DNA of 64,000 bases from Akkermansiaceae bacterium. Lineage in GTDB: Bacteria > Verrucomicrobiota > Verrucomicrobiia > Verrucomicrobiales > Akkermansiaceae. Of the stretch, positions 35,409 to 43,720 are shown in pieces. A program made the position numbers and the translations under genes. The notes beneath the pieces are model-generated. The model was not told the DNA's origin, searched no databases, and was given only the letters and a program-made list of their open reading frames with translations. Every line of letters begins with the position of its first letter. Positions within the stretch are counted from its first letter, which is position 1. The stretch covers positions 1,473,226 to 1,537,225 of the forward strand of contig CP059069.1 of assembly GCA_017798145.1 (NCBI GenBank), read 5' to 3'.

Positions 35409-36740
35409 ATGACACTTGAGACAATGTCCAACCAGCAGCTTTCCATCAGCGTCTTCGGGCTCGGGTATGTCGGCAGTGTCGTCGCCGCACTCCTTGCCAG
35501 CCGCGGCCATTCCGTCATCGGGGTGGATGTCATCCAGTCCAAGGTCGATGCCATGAACGCCGGCCGGGCCACCTTCCACGAGCCGGAACTCGCCGAGCTC
35601 ACCTCCGGGGCATGGGGACTAAAGCGCCTCCGGGCGACGACCAGCACCGCCGAGGCGATCGCCTCAACGGATGTATCCCTGATCTGCGTCGGCACCCCTT
35701 CGACCGCGGCCGGATCCCTCGACCTCACCTTCGTGGAGGAGGTCACCGCCAACATTGCGGACGCACTGCGCAGCAAGCCGGGCAAACACCATCTTGTCTA
35801 TCGCAGCACCATGCTGCCGGGCTCCACGCGGGGCCTGGTGGAGAAACATCTCAAGGATCTCGTCGATGACGGCGGGCTGGAGGTTTTCTTCTACCCGGAG
35901 TTCCTGCGCCAGGGATCTGCCGTCCAGGACATGGTCGAGCCCAGCCTCTCGGTCATCGGGTCTTACCGCAAGGGCGGCGACATCTCCCCGATCAACGAAC
36001 TCATCGGCCCCCATGCGGACCAAACCGATCTCGAATCCGCAGAACTGATCAAATACGCCTGCAACGCATTCCACGCCTCCAAGGTCGCATTCGCCAACGA
36101 GATCGGGCGCATCGCCAAGAGCATCGGCGTGGATGGTGTCGATGTCATGCGGGTGCTCTGCCAGGACACCCGGCTCAACATTTCCACATACTACCTCCGC
36201 CCGGGAACGCCTTTCGGGGGATCCTGCTTGCCCAAGGATGTCAGCGCGCTCGCGCAGCTTGCCAGGAACAAGGCGCTAGCGACGCCCATGCTCGAAAGCC
36301 TGCTCGCCAGCAACGCGGATCACATGGATCACCTCACCGAGATGGCGGAGCAAGCCGCCGGAAAATCCGGAATCCTGCTGCTAGGGCTTTCGTTCAAGGA
36401 CCAAACCGACGATCTGCGCGGCAGCGCCGCATTCGAGCTTGCGACCCGCCTCCTGCTGAGGAACCACAAAATCGCGATCTATGACCCCTTGTTGGCGCCG
36501 GAAAAATTCACAGGCGCCCTGGAGCGCATCGCCAGCCTCCGTCTCCCTAACCTCGCCTCGCTCATGAAGGACGACCTCGGGACGGCGATCAGCCAGAACC
36601 AGACCATCATCGTCTTCAACCGCTGCGCCGGGCTCGAGGATCTACGCCCCCACCTGACCCCGGCCCACCGCATCATCGATGTCACCCGCTGGCCGGAACT
36701 GGCCGGACTTCCGGGCGAATACACCGGCATTTGCTGGTAG
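35409..36740 (+). CDS. algD: GDP-mannose 6-dehydrogenase-like nucleotide-sugar dehydrogenase
   Basis: The protein has 443 residues from 35409 or 438 from the in-frame ATG at 35424. The second start makes the catalytic Cys in FGGSCLPKDV residue 268, the same number as in Pseudomonas AlgD. The NAD motif is VFGLGYVGSVVAALLASRG. CNAFHASKVAFANEIG and the C-terminal EYTGICW also match AlgD rather than UDP-glucose dehydrogenase. The product would be GDP-mannuronate. No alginate polymerase or epimerase genes are near, so the uronate probably enters a heteropolymer. It is divergent from the VanZ-like gene. Confidence 0.82.
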   Translation: MTLETMSNQQLSISVFGLGYVGSVVAALLASRGHSVIGVDVIQSKVDAMNAGRATFHEPELAELTSGAWGLKRLRATTSTAEAIASTDVSLICVGTPSTAAGSLDLTFVEEVTANIADALRSKPGKHHLVYRSTMLPGSTRGLVEKHLKDLVDDGGLEVFFYPEFLRQGSAVQDMVEPSLSVIGSYRKGGDISPINELIGPHADQTDLESAELIKYACNAFHASKVAFANEIGRIAKSIGVDGVDVMRVLCQDTRLNISTYYLRPGTPFGGSCLPKDVSALAQLARNKALATPMLESLLASNADHMDHLTEMAEQAAGKSGILLLGLSFKDQTDDLRGSAAFELATRLLLRNHKIAIYDPLLAPEKFTGALERIASLRLPNLASLMKDDLGTAISQNQTIIVFNRCAGLEDLRPHLTPAHRIIDVTRWPELAGLPGEYTGICW

Positions 36741-36824
36741 GCGCGGGATCGCCGCCACAATCCTTGCCGCTTTGGTTGCAACCTCCCCGCTTTCCCGCTA
36801 AGAAACAGCCAACAACAACTCACC

Positions 36825-37034
36825 ATGGTCACCACAACCCGGCACCCGCGCCACCCAAGAGCATACACCATCATCGAGAGCCTCGTCGTGCTAACCGTTC
36901 TTGCGGTGATCACCATGGTGGTCATCGCGCTGCTGAATCACCGCCAGGAGGCCGCGCAAACATCCGGCGCACCCACCAGCGGCCTGTCCCCAAGCACTCC
37001 GCAACCTGCATCCGGCGGGAAAAAAACCGAGTGA
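36825..37034 (+). CDS. Very short type IV pilin/pseudopilin-like protein
   Basis: The 69-residue protein has a basic leader followed by AYTIIESLVVLTVLAVITMV, a prepilin-type N-terminal helix with Glu at position +5 (E18) if cleaved after Ala13. Most prepilin peptidase sites have Gly at -1; Ala is tolerated in some. After the helix only about 30 polar residues remain (Ser, Pro, Gly, Thr rich), with no globular head. It lies between the algD-like gene and an endonuclease/exonuclease/phosphatase-family gene 23 bp downstream. It could be a minor pseudopilin, a signal-anchored peptide or a decayed gene. Confidence 0.6.
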   Translation: MVTTTRHPRHPRAYTIIESLVVLTVLAVITMVVIALLNHRQEAAQTSGAPTSGLSPSTPQPASGGKKTE

Positions 37035-37056
37035 GCCCTGATCCGGCAGCGCCACC

Positions 37057-38193
37057 ATGCTTGATGCCTTGCTCGATAGACTCGGAACCGCGCTCAGGGA
37101 TGCCGGATCGAGGAAACGGTTCCTGCATCGCATCACCCGCATCATCCGCAGGGTGCTCATCGCCCTCACCATCTGCTACGTAGGGCTGCTCTTGCTTTTG
37201 CCGGTGCTCGCCGCGTGGATCGGGGAAAGGAACGTCACCCTTGCATTCCTGCTCTACATGCCGCGCGTGATCGCCTTGCTGCCCTTGCCCTTCCTGCTTG
37301 CCCCAACCTTGCTCTTCAGCAGGAGGATGGCACTCGTCCAGATCGCCGCCGGGTTGCTCTTCCTGACCTTCGGGATGGGTTTCGAATGGCGCAGGGACAC
37401 CAGCCGGAAATTCGCAGCCCCCCCCGCCCCATCCGAACTGACGGCGCTCACCTGGAACCGTGGCCAACATGCCAACCAAAGCCTGCAGCCTTTCAAGAAC
37501 CTTACCAAACCCGATCTCATCGCACTCCAGGAAACATCCGGGCGCTCCAAGCGCTACCTTGCGGACCCCAACTACTCCGAGTTCGGGCACGGGATGGATG
37601 TCGGGGAGCATGCGCTTCTCAGCCGCCATCCCATCCTTTCGGGAAATCTCGTCCAGCTTGGGACGGATCTCCAGGACAACACGCCGGCCGCTCGCTTTGT
37701 GATCGATTTCCAGGGGAAAGAGGTGGTCGTCTACAGCGTTCACTTCATCACCGCGCGCGACACACTTCTCCACTACCGGAGGGGCGCTTTCCTCTACGGG
37801 ATACTGGGTATCGTCCCGGGCACCGGGTTTCACAGCAAAATGAAGGACTACCAGGCCTATTGGCTGGAACGCATCCGCACGGCCGAGGCGCTCAAGCGCG
37901 AAATCGAGGGCGAATCCCTGCCCACACTCGTCCTTGGCGATTTCAACGCCCCGTCCGGCGGCTACATCCACCGACTCATGTCAGACGGATTGCGGGACTC
38001 GCACCAAGCCGCGGGAAGTGGCTGCGGCTACAGCTTCCCGGGAGCAACCCGCAACCCACTCAGCCTCGGCGGCCCGTGGATGCGCATCGATTACATCCTC
38101 GCCAGCGATCAATGGGAGGTGCTGGCCAGCCTTGCGGAGGATGGCCGCCCCTCGCAGCACCGCGCCGTCGCGGCAAGGTTCCGGCTGAAATGA
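37057..38193 (+). CDS. Membrane-anchored endonuclease/exonuclease/phosphatase (EEP) family protein
   Basis: The 378-residue protein has three hydrophobic segments in the first 110 residues and then an EEP (DNase I-like) domain. LTALTWNRGQ supplies the first Asn, LIALQETSG the metal Glu, VVYSVHFIT a His, VLGDFNAPSG the GDFN motif, MRIDYILAS the Asp and PSQHRAV the final His. The catalytic set is complete. Such proteins act as phosphodiesterases or nucleases outside the cytoplasm, or on lipids. Many EPS loci of Bacteroidota and Verrucomicrobiota carry one. It follows the pilin-like gene by 22 bp. Confidence 0.84.
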   Translation: MLDALLDRLGTALRDAGSRKRFLHRITRIIRRVLIALTICYVGLLLLLPVLAAWIGERNVTLAFLLYMPRVIALLPLPFLLAPTLLFSRRMALVQIAAGLLFLTFGMGFEWRRDTSRKFAAPPAPSELTALTWNRGQHANQSLQPFKNLTKPDLIALQETSGRSKRYLADPNYSEFGHGMDVGEHALLSRHPILSGNLVQLGTDLQDNTPAARFVIDFQGKEVVVYSVHFITARDTLLHYRRGAFLYGILGIVPGTGFHSKMKDYQAYWLERIRTAEALKREIEGESLPTLVLGDFNAPSGGYIHRLMSDGLRDSHQAAGSGCGYSFPGATRNPLSLGGPWMRIDYILASDQWEVLASLAEDGRPSQHRAVAARFRLK

Positions 38194-38233
38194 ATTCAGC
38201 CTGAAACCGGCGCGGACATCACCCATCCCGGGA

Positions 38234-39718
38234 CTAGGCGTCAAGAAGCATGGGAAGATTGCATTCAATCCCCACTTCCTTCCGGGCATACTTCAGGCTC
38301 TCCTCAAACTCCTCCAGTTTTTCTCCCCGGCGGCGAGACGCACCGCCCAGCAGAACGATCTTGACGGTGTCAAGGATCACGAAGAGATCCATCATCAGCC
38401 CCATATGCTTGAGGTAATAGAGATCAAACTCAAGCTTGCGCCTGGCATCCTCCACCGTCGCCCCATAGGGATAACATACCTGGGCCCAGCCGGTCAGGCC
38501 CGGATGGATGAGCAGCCTCTCCGAGAAATACGGGATCTCTGCGGATAGTTTCTCGGTAAATTCACGGCGCTCCGGCCTGGGCCCTACGAAGGACATGTCG
38601 CCGCGCAGGATATTCCATAGCTGGGGGATCTCATCGATCCTGAACTTTCTCAGGAAACGCCCCGCAAGGGTCACCCGCGGGTCGTTTGCCGTGGCCCACT
38701 GCGCGCCGCCGGCCTCCGCATCCACGCACATCGTCCTGAGCTTGAGCACCTCAAAGGGCCGCCCGAAGCGCCCCAGGCGCTCCTGACGGAAGATCAGAGG
38801 CCCCGCACCGCCCCAAAAGCGGACGAGCACCATCCCGAGCAAGAGGAACGGAAGCAGCACTGCGCCGATGGAGATGGAGGCAACGATGTCCGTCAGCCTC
38901 TTGATCTTGGCGATATAGACATGATCCGGCTGGCTGCATGCGTGCAGCAGCCATTCGTCGTCAATGAGATCCAGCGGGATGGCCTGATACGCCTCCTCAC
39001 AGGCAAGCGAGGTGGCGGAAATCGATATCCCGCTGTATCGCAGCCGCCTGAGCAGATGCGCCACTTCCGGTTCCCTCAGGCTGTCGGCCGTGCAATAGAC
39101 CCGGTCAACAAGTGAATTGTCCGCCTGCATCCGGAGATCGTCCAGATCCCCCAGAACCAAAAGCGTGGATTTCGGCTCGTATCCCTTCCTCAGGTAGCAG
39201 CCCTGCAGCACGCAATTCCTGAGTTCCATGGAATGCAGGAGCAGGGCTTCCGATTCATCCCCCTCGCTGGAAACGACAACCACGGCCCGCTCCTTGAAGC
39301 CATAGCTGATCTTGTGGATGAGCATGTGGTGGAGCCAAACCAAAAGGGTGGCCGGCAGGACACTGAGCAACAGCACGCCACGGCCGACCTTCCAGGAATA
39401 ATTGATCGAACCGAGGACAAGCAGAACGACGGCCGCCGCAAAAAGGCAACAGACGATCAGGATCGTGCGCCGCCGCAGCCGCAGCCTCAACCCGCCTATG
39501 GAGTAAAGGCCACAGATGTAGGCGGCGGCCACCAACCCAAGCGAACTCAGCACGAGGCCCGGGGCATAGTTCGTGACCGCTTCGTGGTACCTTTCCGGAT
39601 TGCCGAAAAAACGTATCCCCGCACCGGCGAAGAAAGAGCCGATCCAGATCACCATATCCACGACGATGCGCCTCGCCGCGGAAAACTGGTCTTGGCTTTT
39701 ATGGGTGGAGAGTCGCAT
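38234..39718 (-). CDS. Polyprenyl-phosphate glycosyl-1-phosphate transferase (EPS initiating enzyme, WcaJ/WbaP type)
   Basis: The 494-residue protein has about five membrane segments, a CoA-binding-like middle region and the C-terminal sugar-transferase domain. The diagnostic blocks are KLRTMCVDAEAGG, RFLRKFRIDEIPQLWNIL, RGDMSFVGPRPERREF and HPGLTGWAQVCYPYG. It transfers a sugar-1-phosphate from a nucleotide sugar to undecaprenyl phosphate in the inner membrane and so starts each EPS repeat unit. It lies 47 bp downstream of the Wzc-type kinase gene on the same strand, an order seen in many EPS operons. The sugar is not predictable from sequence by eye. Confidence 0.92.
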   Translation of the reverse strand: MRLSTHKSQDQFSAARRIVVDMVIWIGSFFAGAGIRFFGNPERYHEAVTNYAPGLVLSSLGLVAAAYICGLYSIGGLRLRLRRRTILIVCCLFAAAVVLLVLGSINYSWKVGRGVLLLSVLPATLLVWLHHMLIHKISYGFKERAVVVVSSEGDESEALLLHSMELRNCVLQGCYLRKGYEPKSTLLVLGDLDDLRMQADNSLVDRVYCTADSLREPEVAHLLRRLRYSGISISATSLACEEAYQAIPLDLIDDEWLLHACSQPDHVYIAKIKRLTDIVASISIGAVLLPFLLLGMVLVRFWGGAGPLIFRQERLGRFGRPFEVLKLRTMCVDAEAGGAQWATANDPRVTLAGRFLRKFRIDEIPQLWNILRGDMSFVGPRPERREFTEKLSAEIPYFSERLLIHPGLTGWAQVCYPYGATVEDARRKLEFDLYYLKHMGLMMDLFVILDTVKIVLLGGASRRRGEKLEEFEESLKYARKEVGIECNLPMLLDA

Positions 39719-39765
39719 GGTTCCGCTTGGTCTGCTGTGGTTTGCCGCAGGGGCGGCCGGTCTTG

Positions 39766-42033
39766 TCAGGCACGCACGCCCGCAAGCCGTGCAGGCTGGG
39801 CCTCGGCGTCCACCTGATCGTAATAAGGGGCCGAGTAATAGTAGTAGTTGTAGTAGTTGCCGATCTTAGACAGATCGACGGCGTTGAGCACGAATCCGAA
39901 GAAGTGCGCGTTGGCACGCTCAAGCAGGCTGATCGCGTCCGTCACATCCTTGCGTCCGGTCGTTTCGGCGCGGACAACCAGCACCGTGCCATCAACCACC
40001 TGCTGGAGCGAGGTGGTCTCGCTCAGCCCCAGGCAGGGCGGGGCATCGATCACGATGCGGTCGTAGCTGCCGCGGAAATCCTCAAGCAAATCCCTGAAAA
40101 CCTGCTGGCAAAGCAAATCCGTGGTGCCGGCGATCACCGGGCCGCGGGTGATCACATCGAAGCTCTCCGGGCTGATGCTGGATATCGCCTCCTCCTTGGT
40201 GCATTCTCCGAGCAGCAGGCGGGTCATTCCCGGGCTGTTGTCGAGGCCGGTGACTCCATGGACACGGCCGCGCCTGAGGTCTGAATCAATCAGCAGCGTC
40301 CTTTCGCCCATCGACTGGAAGGCCCATGCAAGGTTTGTCGCCTGGGTGGTCTTTCCTTCCTGTGGCCGGGCGCTTGTCACCAGCACCACCTGGGACCTGT
40401 TCTGGGAATTGGGGTGCAGGATGATGTTGGCACGGATCACCCGGAAGCATTCGAGGAGATAATTGGGCACGCTGGCTCCCTGGGCGGGAGATCTCGCAAC
40501 ATCCTCAAGCACTTCCCTAGGGGTGAGCGGCACGATGCCGATCCCGCGCAGGCCTGTCGCCAGCTCAAGCTGGGGAACGGTGCTCGCAGAGGTATCCATG
40601 AGATTGAGGAGGGTGGCGGCACCAAAGGCACCCGCCAGGCCGAGGGCGACGGAGAGGATGGCCAGCTTGCCCTTGTTGGGCGAGATCGGCACATCGTCAC
40701 GCAAGCTGATGTGCCCCTTGTAGCGGAGCTCCACCCAGTCGAAATCCTCGGCGAATGTGATCGTGGCGAGCTTTTCGGCAAGGCGCTCCCTGGCCTGGTC
40801 CCACATCTGCTGCTTGGCGGCGATGGATGCGTAGGCATGTGAGGATTTGCCGACCTGCTCGGTGATGGCATGGTACTCGGGCACCCTCGCCTGCAGCATC
40901 TTTTCCTTTTCCTCGAGGCCAGCGTAATTCAGGTCGAACTTCTGCCGCATCATCCTGAACTCGGTTTCCAAGGCGCTTTCGGCGGCGGCCAGCTTGGCCT
41001 CCAGGTCTTTCATCACCCGATGTTCCGGCAGATAGATCCCGGCGTTCTGGGCGATCTGGTTGATGATGGTCCTCCTCTCCTTATCGAGCTTGCGCCACGG
41101 CTCGATCGGATCCACATCGGACGGACTGATGATATGGGTGGAATCGCCGGAATTTGACCTGACGGTCGTGGTCCTTGTTCCCGAGGACGGGATCACATCC
41201 CCCACATTCACATCGGTGTCATCCTCAAAGGAACCGAGCAACGAAAGCAGGGACATCATGTTGCCCATCTTCCCTCCGGGGCCGTCACCTAGGGACGGAT
41301 CTCCGGGTTTTTCGGGCTGGCTTTCGAGAGTCTCGAGCAAAACCCTGACATCCCTCATCCGCGCCAGGCGCTCGCGCGTCTGGATGAGCTGCTTGGGGAT
41401 TTCCAGAAGGCTCTTCTGCTCAAGGATCGCCTCGGTGAGGTTCTGGTCGCGCTCCACGGAGGAGAGCGAAGACATCGTTTCGGTGATCTCAGTCTCCAGG
41501 CGTTCGACCTGCTCCGCATACCTGAGGAGGGCTTCGTTTCGGTATTCCTCGTAATTTTGCTGCTGGAGGTCTTGATATGCGGAGACCATGGCCTTGGCGA
41601 AATCCCTGACCACCGCAGGGTCATGGGCCACGACCGTAAGCTCAAGGCTGCGGCTGTCGATCGGTACGACCACGACGCTCGGGATGATGCGCAGGAGATC
41701 CTCGCTGGTGGCCGTCTTGCCGATCAGACCCAGGCTCCTCGCTGCGGCAAGCTGCACGTTCGAGGAGCGGAAGCTGGTGAGGAACGCGCGGTGGAACGTG
41801 GACGTCTGGTATGTCTCCGGAATCTCACGGTCGACCATTGGCGCGCCGAATCCGTGCACGCTGAGCAGTGAGGTCGAACGGTATGCCGGAGTGGAATACA
41901 TGTAGGCAACGATGCCCGCAAGCAAACCCAGCGCGAGCATGAGCAACATGAGCCTCACATGCTTTGCATATGAAAGCACTTGGGAAAAAAGCCTGAGTGG
42001 ATCAAACTTTGGTTTATTATGGGAAACGCTCAT
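39766..42033 (-). CDS. Wzc-type polysaccharide co-polymerase and bacterial tyrosine kinase
   Basis: The ATG at 42033 gives 755 residues; upstream in-frame codons belong to the gene opposite and to spacer. A first membrane segment (about 30-50) starts the Wzz domain. A long coiled-coil periplasmic part follows, and a second membrane segment lies near SVALGLAGAFGAATLL. The BY-kinase domain has Walker A ARPQEGKTTQATNLA, Walker A' LLIDSDLRRG and IVIDAPP. The tail holds eight Tyr between 727 and 738 (YYNYYYYSAPYY), the autophosphorylation cluster. It controls chain length and export of the polymer. It is followed by the initiating transferase and preceded by a small membrane protein gene. Confidence 0.93.
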   Translation of the reverse strand: MSVSHNKPKFDPLRLFSQVLSYAKHVRLMLLMLALGLLAGIVAYMYSTPAYRSTSLLSVHGFGAPMVDREIPETYQTSTFHRAFLTSFRSSNVQLAAARSLGLIGKTATSEDLLRIIPSVVVVPIDSRSLELTVVAHDPAVVRDFAKAMVSAYQDLQQQNYEEYRNEALLRYAEQVERLETEITETMSSLSSVERDQNLTEAILEQKSLLEIPKQLIQTRERLARMRDVRVLLETLESQPEKPGDPSLGDGPGGKMGNMMSLLSLLGSFEDDTDVNVGDVIPSSGTRTTTVRSNSGDSTHIISPSDVDPIEPWRKLDKERRTIINQIAQNAGIYLPEHRVMKDLEAKLAAAESALETEFRMMRQKFDLNYAGLEEKEKMLQARVPEYHAITEQVGKSSHAYASIAAKQQMWDQARERLAEKLATITFAEDFDWVELRYKGHISLRDDVPISPNKGKLAILSVALGLAGAFGAATLLNLMDTSASTVPQLELATGLRGIGIVPLTPREVLEDVARSPAQGASVPNYLLECFRVIRANIILHPNSQNRSQVVLVTSARPQEGKTTQATNLAWAFQSMGERTLLIDSDLRRGRVHGVTGLDNSPGMTRLLLGECTKEEAISSISPESFDVITRGPVIAGTTDLLCQQVFRDLLEDFRGSYDRIVIDAPPCLGLSETTSLQQVVDGTVLVVRAETTGRKDVTDAISLLERANAHFFGFVLNAVDLSKIGNYYNYYYYSAPYYDQVDAEAQPARLAGVRA

Positions 42034-42046
42034 GTGTAATGCTGAA

Positions 42047-42421
42047 TCAGGCTTTGGCCGCAGGGTTTCCGGATGCGACTGTCCTGGATATCTGCCTGTC
42101 GAGGCGGCGCGATTGGAAGAAGGGCGCGATGATCTGCCAGTTTCCGGCCAGGAGGCAGCGGAGGGCATATGCAGCCAGACCGAGGATGGGCAAAGCGAGG
42201 ATGGCAAGGAACCAGGCGACCTTCGCCGCGGTGGCGATGGATAGGCTGCGGACGCTCATGAATGCGGAAATGAGAAGCAGGAGCCATGCCGCAGCAACCC
42301 CCCAATAGACCGCAGGATGCATGTTCAGGATCTCTAGGCTAAAAAAACGGATGACAATATCTCTCATAACGGATAGCGAGAGCCAGATGTTCTCTCTAAC
42401 GTATTCCCTGTCAAGGTTCAT
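42047..42421 (-). CDS. Small membrane protein with PLDc_N-like hairpin
   Basis: The ATG at 42421 gives 124 residues. Two membrane helices (VYWGVAAAWLLLLISAF and AKVAWFLAILALPILGLAAYAL) separated by a short loop resemble the N-terminal hairpin of cardiolipin-synthase-like proteins (PLDc_N), without any catalytic part. It ends 13 bp before the wzc-type gene on the same strand and is probably translated with it. Function is unknown; a scaffold for the EPS assembly complex is possible. Confidence 0.65.
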   Translation of the reverse strand: MNLDREYVRENIWLSLSVMRDIVIRFFSLEILNMHPAVYWGVAAAWLLLLISAFMSVRSLSIATAAKVAWFLAILALPILGLAAYALRCLLAGNWQIIAPFFQSRRLDRQISRTVASGNPAAKA

Positions 42422-42523
42422 GTTCCCCGAAGGCCTCCGGATCCGTGCGTCGGGCTCTTCTGCCGCGTTTCCGGCACCCCGCACCGGCACCGTCCGTCAT
42501 TCGCGCCACGAGCCGGGAAAACC

Positions 42524-43705
42524 ATGAATGCCACGATTTCCCCTTCTCCCGGCGAGGCCGCAGCCGGGCGCATCCACATCCTGCAGCTGGTTACGTCCCT
42601 GGAGCCCGGCGGTTTGGAAAACGGTGTCGTGAACCTCGCAAACGGCCTCGATCCGGCCCGCTTCCGGACAAGCGTGGCCTGCCTGGAGCGGGTGGGGGAT
42701 TTTGCCGGTAGGCTCGGAGAGGGAATTGGCGTCACCTGCCTGGGCAAAGCCCCGGGATTCCGTTTTTCCGCAGCGCGGATGCTGGCGCGCACGGTTCGCA
42801 GCGAGAGCATCGACATCATCCACAGCCACAATCTGGGTCCGCTGATCTACGGAGCGCTCGCCAGCGTGCTGGCAGGTGGCCGTGCCGTGCTGCTTCAGGG
42901 GGAGCACGGCCAGCTCCGGCCGGATGAGATGACCGCAAAGCGCAAATGGTTGCGGCAGGCCGGTTACGGGGTCTGCGGCGGCGTCCATGCCGTATCGGGC
43001 GGCCTCAGGGACGATCTGGTAAGCCATGGTTTTCCCGGAACCAAGATCCGGGTCATTCTCAACGGTGTGGACTGCGCCCGTTTCACACCAGTATCGGACG
43101 AGCGGAGGGCTGCGCTGCGCGGCGACTGGGGGCTATGCGGGGATTCCATCGTGGTTGGCATTGTCGGCCGTTTCGTGGCGCTGAAGGGGCATGAGAGGTT
43201 GATCGGGGCGTTCGAACAGCTCGCCCCCGACCATCCCCGCCTCCGGCTGCTCATCGTCGGGGATCACGGCCCGGAGAGGGAGAGGATACTCGGGCGGATC
43301 AAGGGCAGTGCGTTTGCCGACAGGATCGCCTGGAGCGGATATCAGCCGGAGACCGTGGATTTTTACCGGATGATGGATCTGCTGGTGGTGCCCTCGGAGA
43401 GCGAGGGGCTGTCCAACGTGATGCTGGAATCAATGGCTTGCGGGATCCCCTGCCTGGCCCATCCGGCATGCGGTGCAAGCGAGGTGATAGCAGATGGGGA
43501 AAACGGCCTGCTGCGGGACATGTCCACATCTCAGGGACTGGCCTCGGCTCTCGGCGGGATCGCCTTCAATCCATCGCTTTTGGGTGACCTTGGGGTGGCT
43601 GCGCGCCAAACCGCAGTCGAGAGGTTCTCGCTGGCCGCCATGATCGCAGGCTACGCCAGCCTTTACGAGGAACTTGTCCGGGACAAACGTGCGCTGGCGC
43701 ATTGA
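42524..43705 (+). CDS. Glycosyltransferase family 4 (EPS-associated)
   Basis: The 393-residue GT-B enzyme starts IHILQLVTSLEPGGLENGVVNL, carrying the glycine-rich acceptor loop. It continues with DIIHSHNLGPLIYG, VILNGVDCARF, VGIVGRFVALKGHERLI and the donor-binding EGLSNVMLESMACGIPC (E-x7-E). It resembles the EPS-associated transferases I know as TIGR03088. It stands alone on the plus strand, divergent from the small membrane protein gene and convergent with the wzy-like gene. The linkage formed is unknown. Confidence 0.87.
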   Translation: MNATISPSPGEAAAGRIHILQLVTSLEPGGLENGVVNLANGLDPARFRTSVACLERVGDFAGRLGEGIGVTCLGKAPGFRFSAARMLARTVRSESIDIIHSHNLGPLIYGALASVLAGGRAVLLQGEHGQLRPDEMTAKRKWLRQAGYGVCGGVHAVSGGLRDDLVSHGFPGTKIRVILNGVDCARFTPVSDERRAALRGDWGLCGDSIVVGIVGRFVALKGHERLIGAFEQLAPDHPRLRLLIVGDHGPERERILGRIKGSAFADRIAWSGYQPETVDFYRMMDLLVVPSESEGLSNVMLESMACGIPCLAHPACGASEVIADGENGLLRDMSTSQGLASALGGIAFNPSLLGDLGVAARQTAVERFSLAAMIAGYASLYEELVRDKRALAH

Positions 43706-43720
43706 ATGCCCTGCCCGGAC

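Noticed and set aside
35409..38193. Alginate biosynthesis operon
   Set aside because: Only an AlgD-like gene and, 9 kb away, an AlgI-type MBOAT are present; polymerase, epimerase and export genes of alginate are absent.
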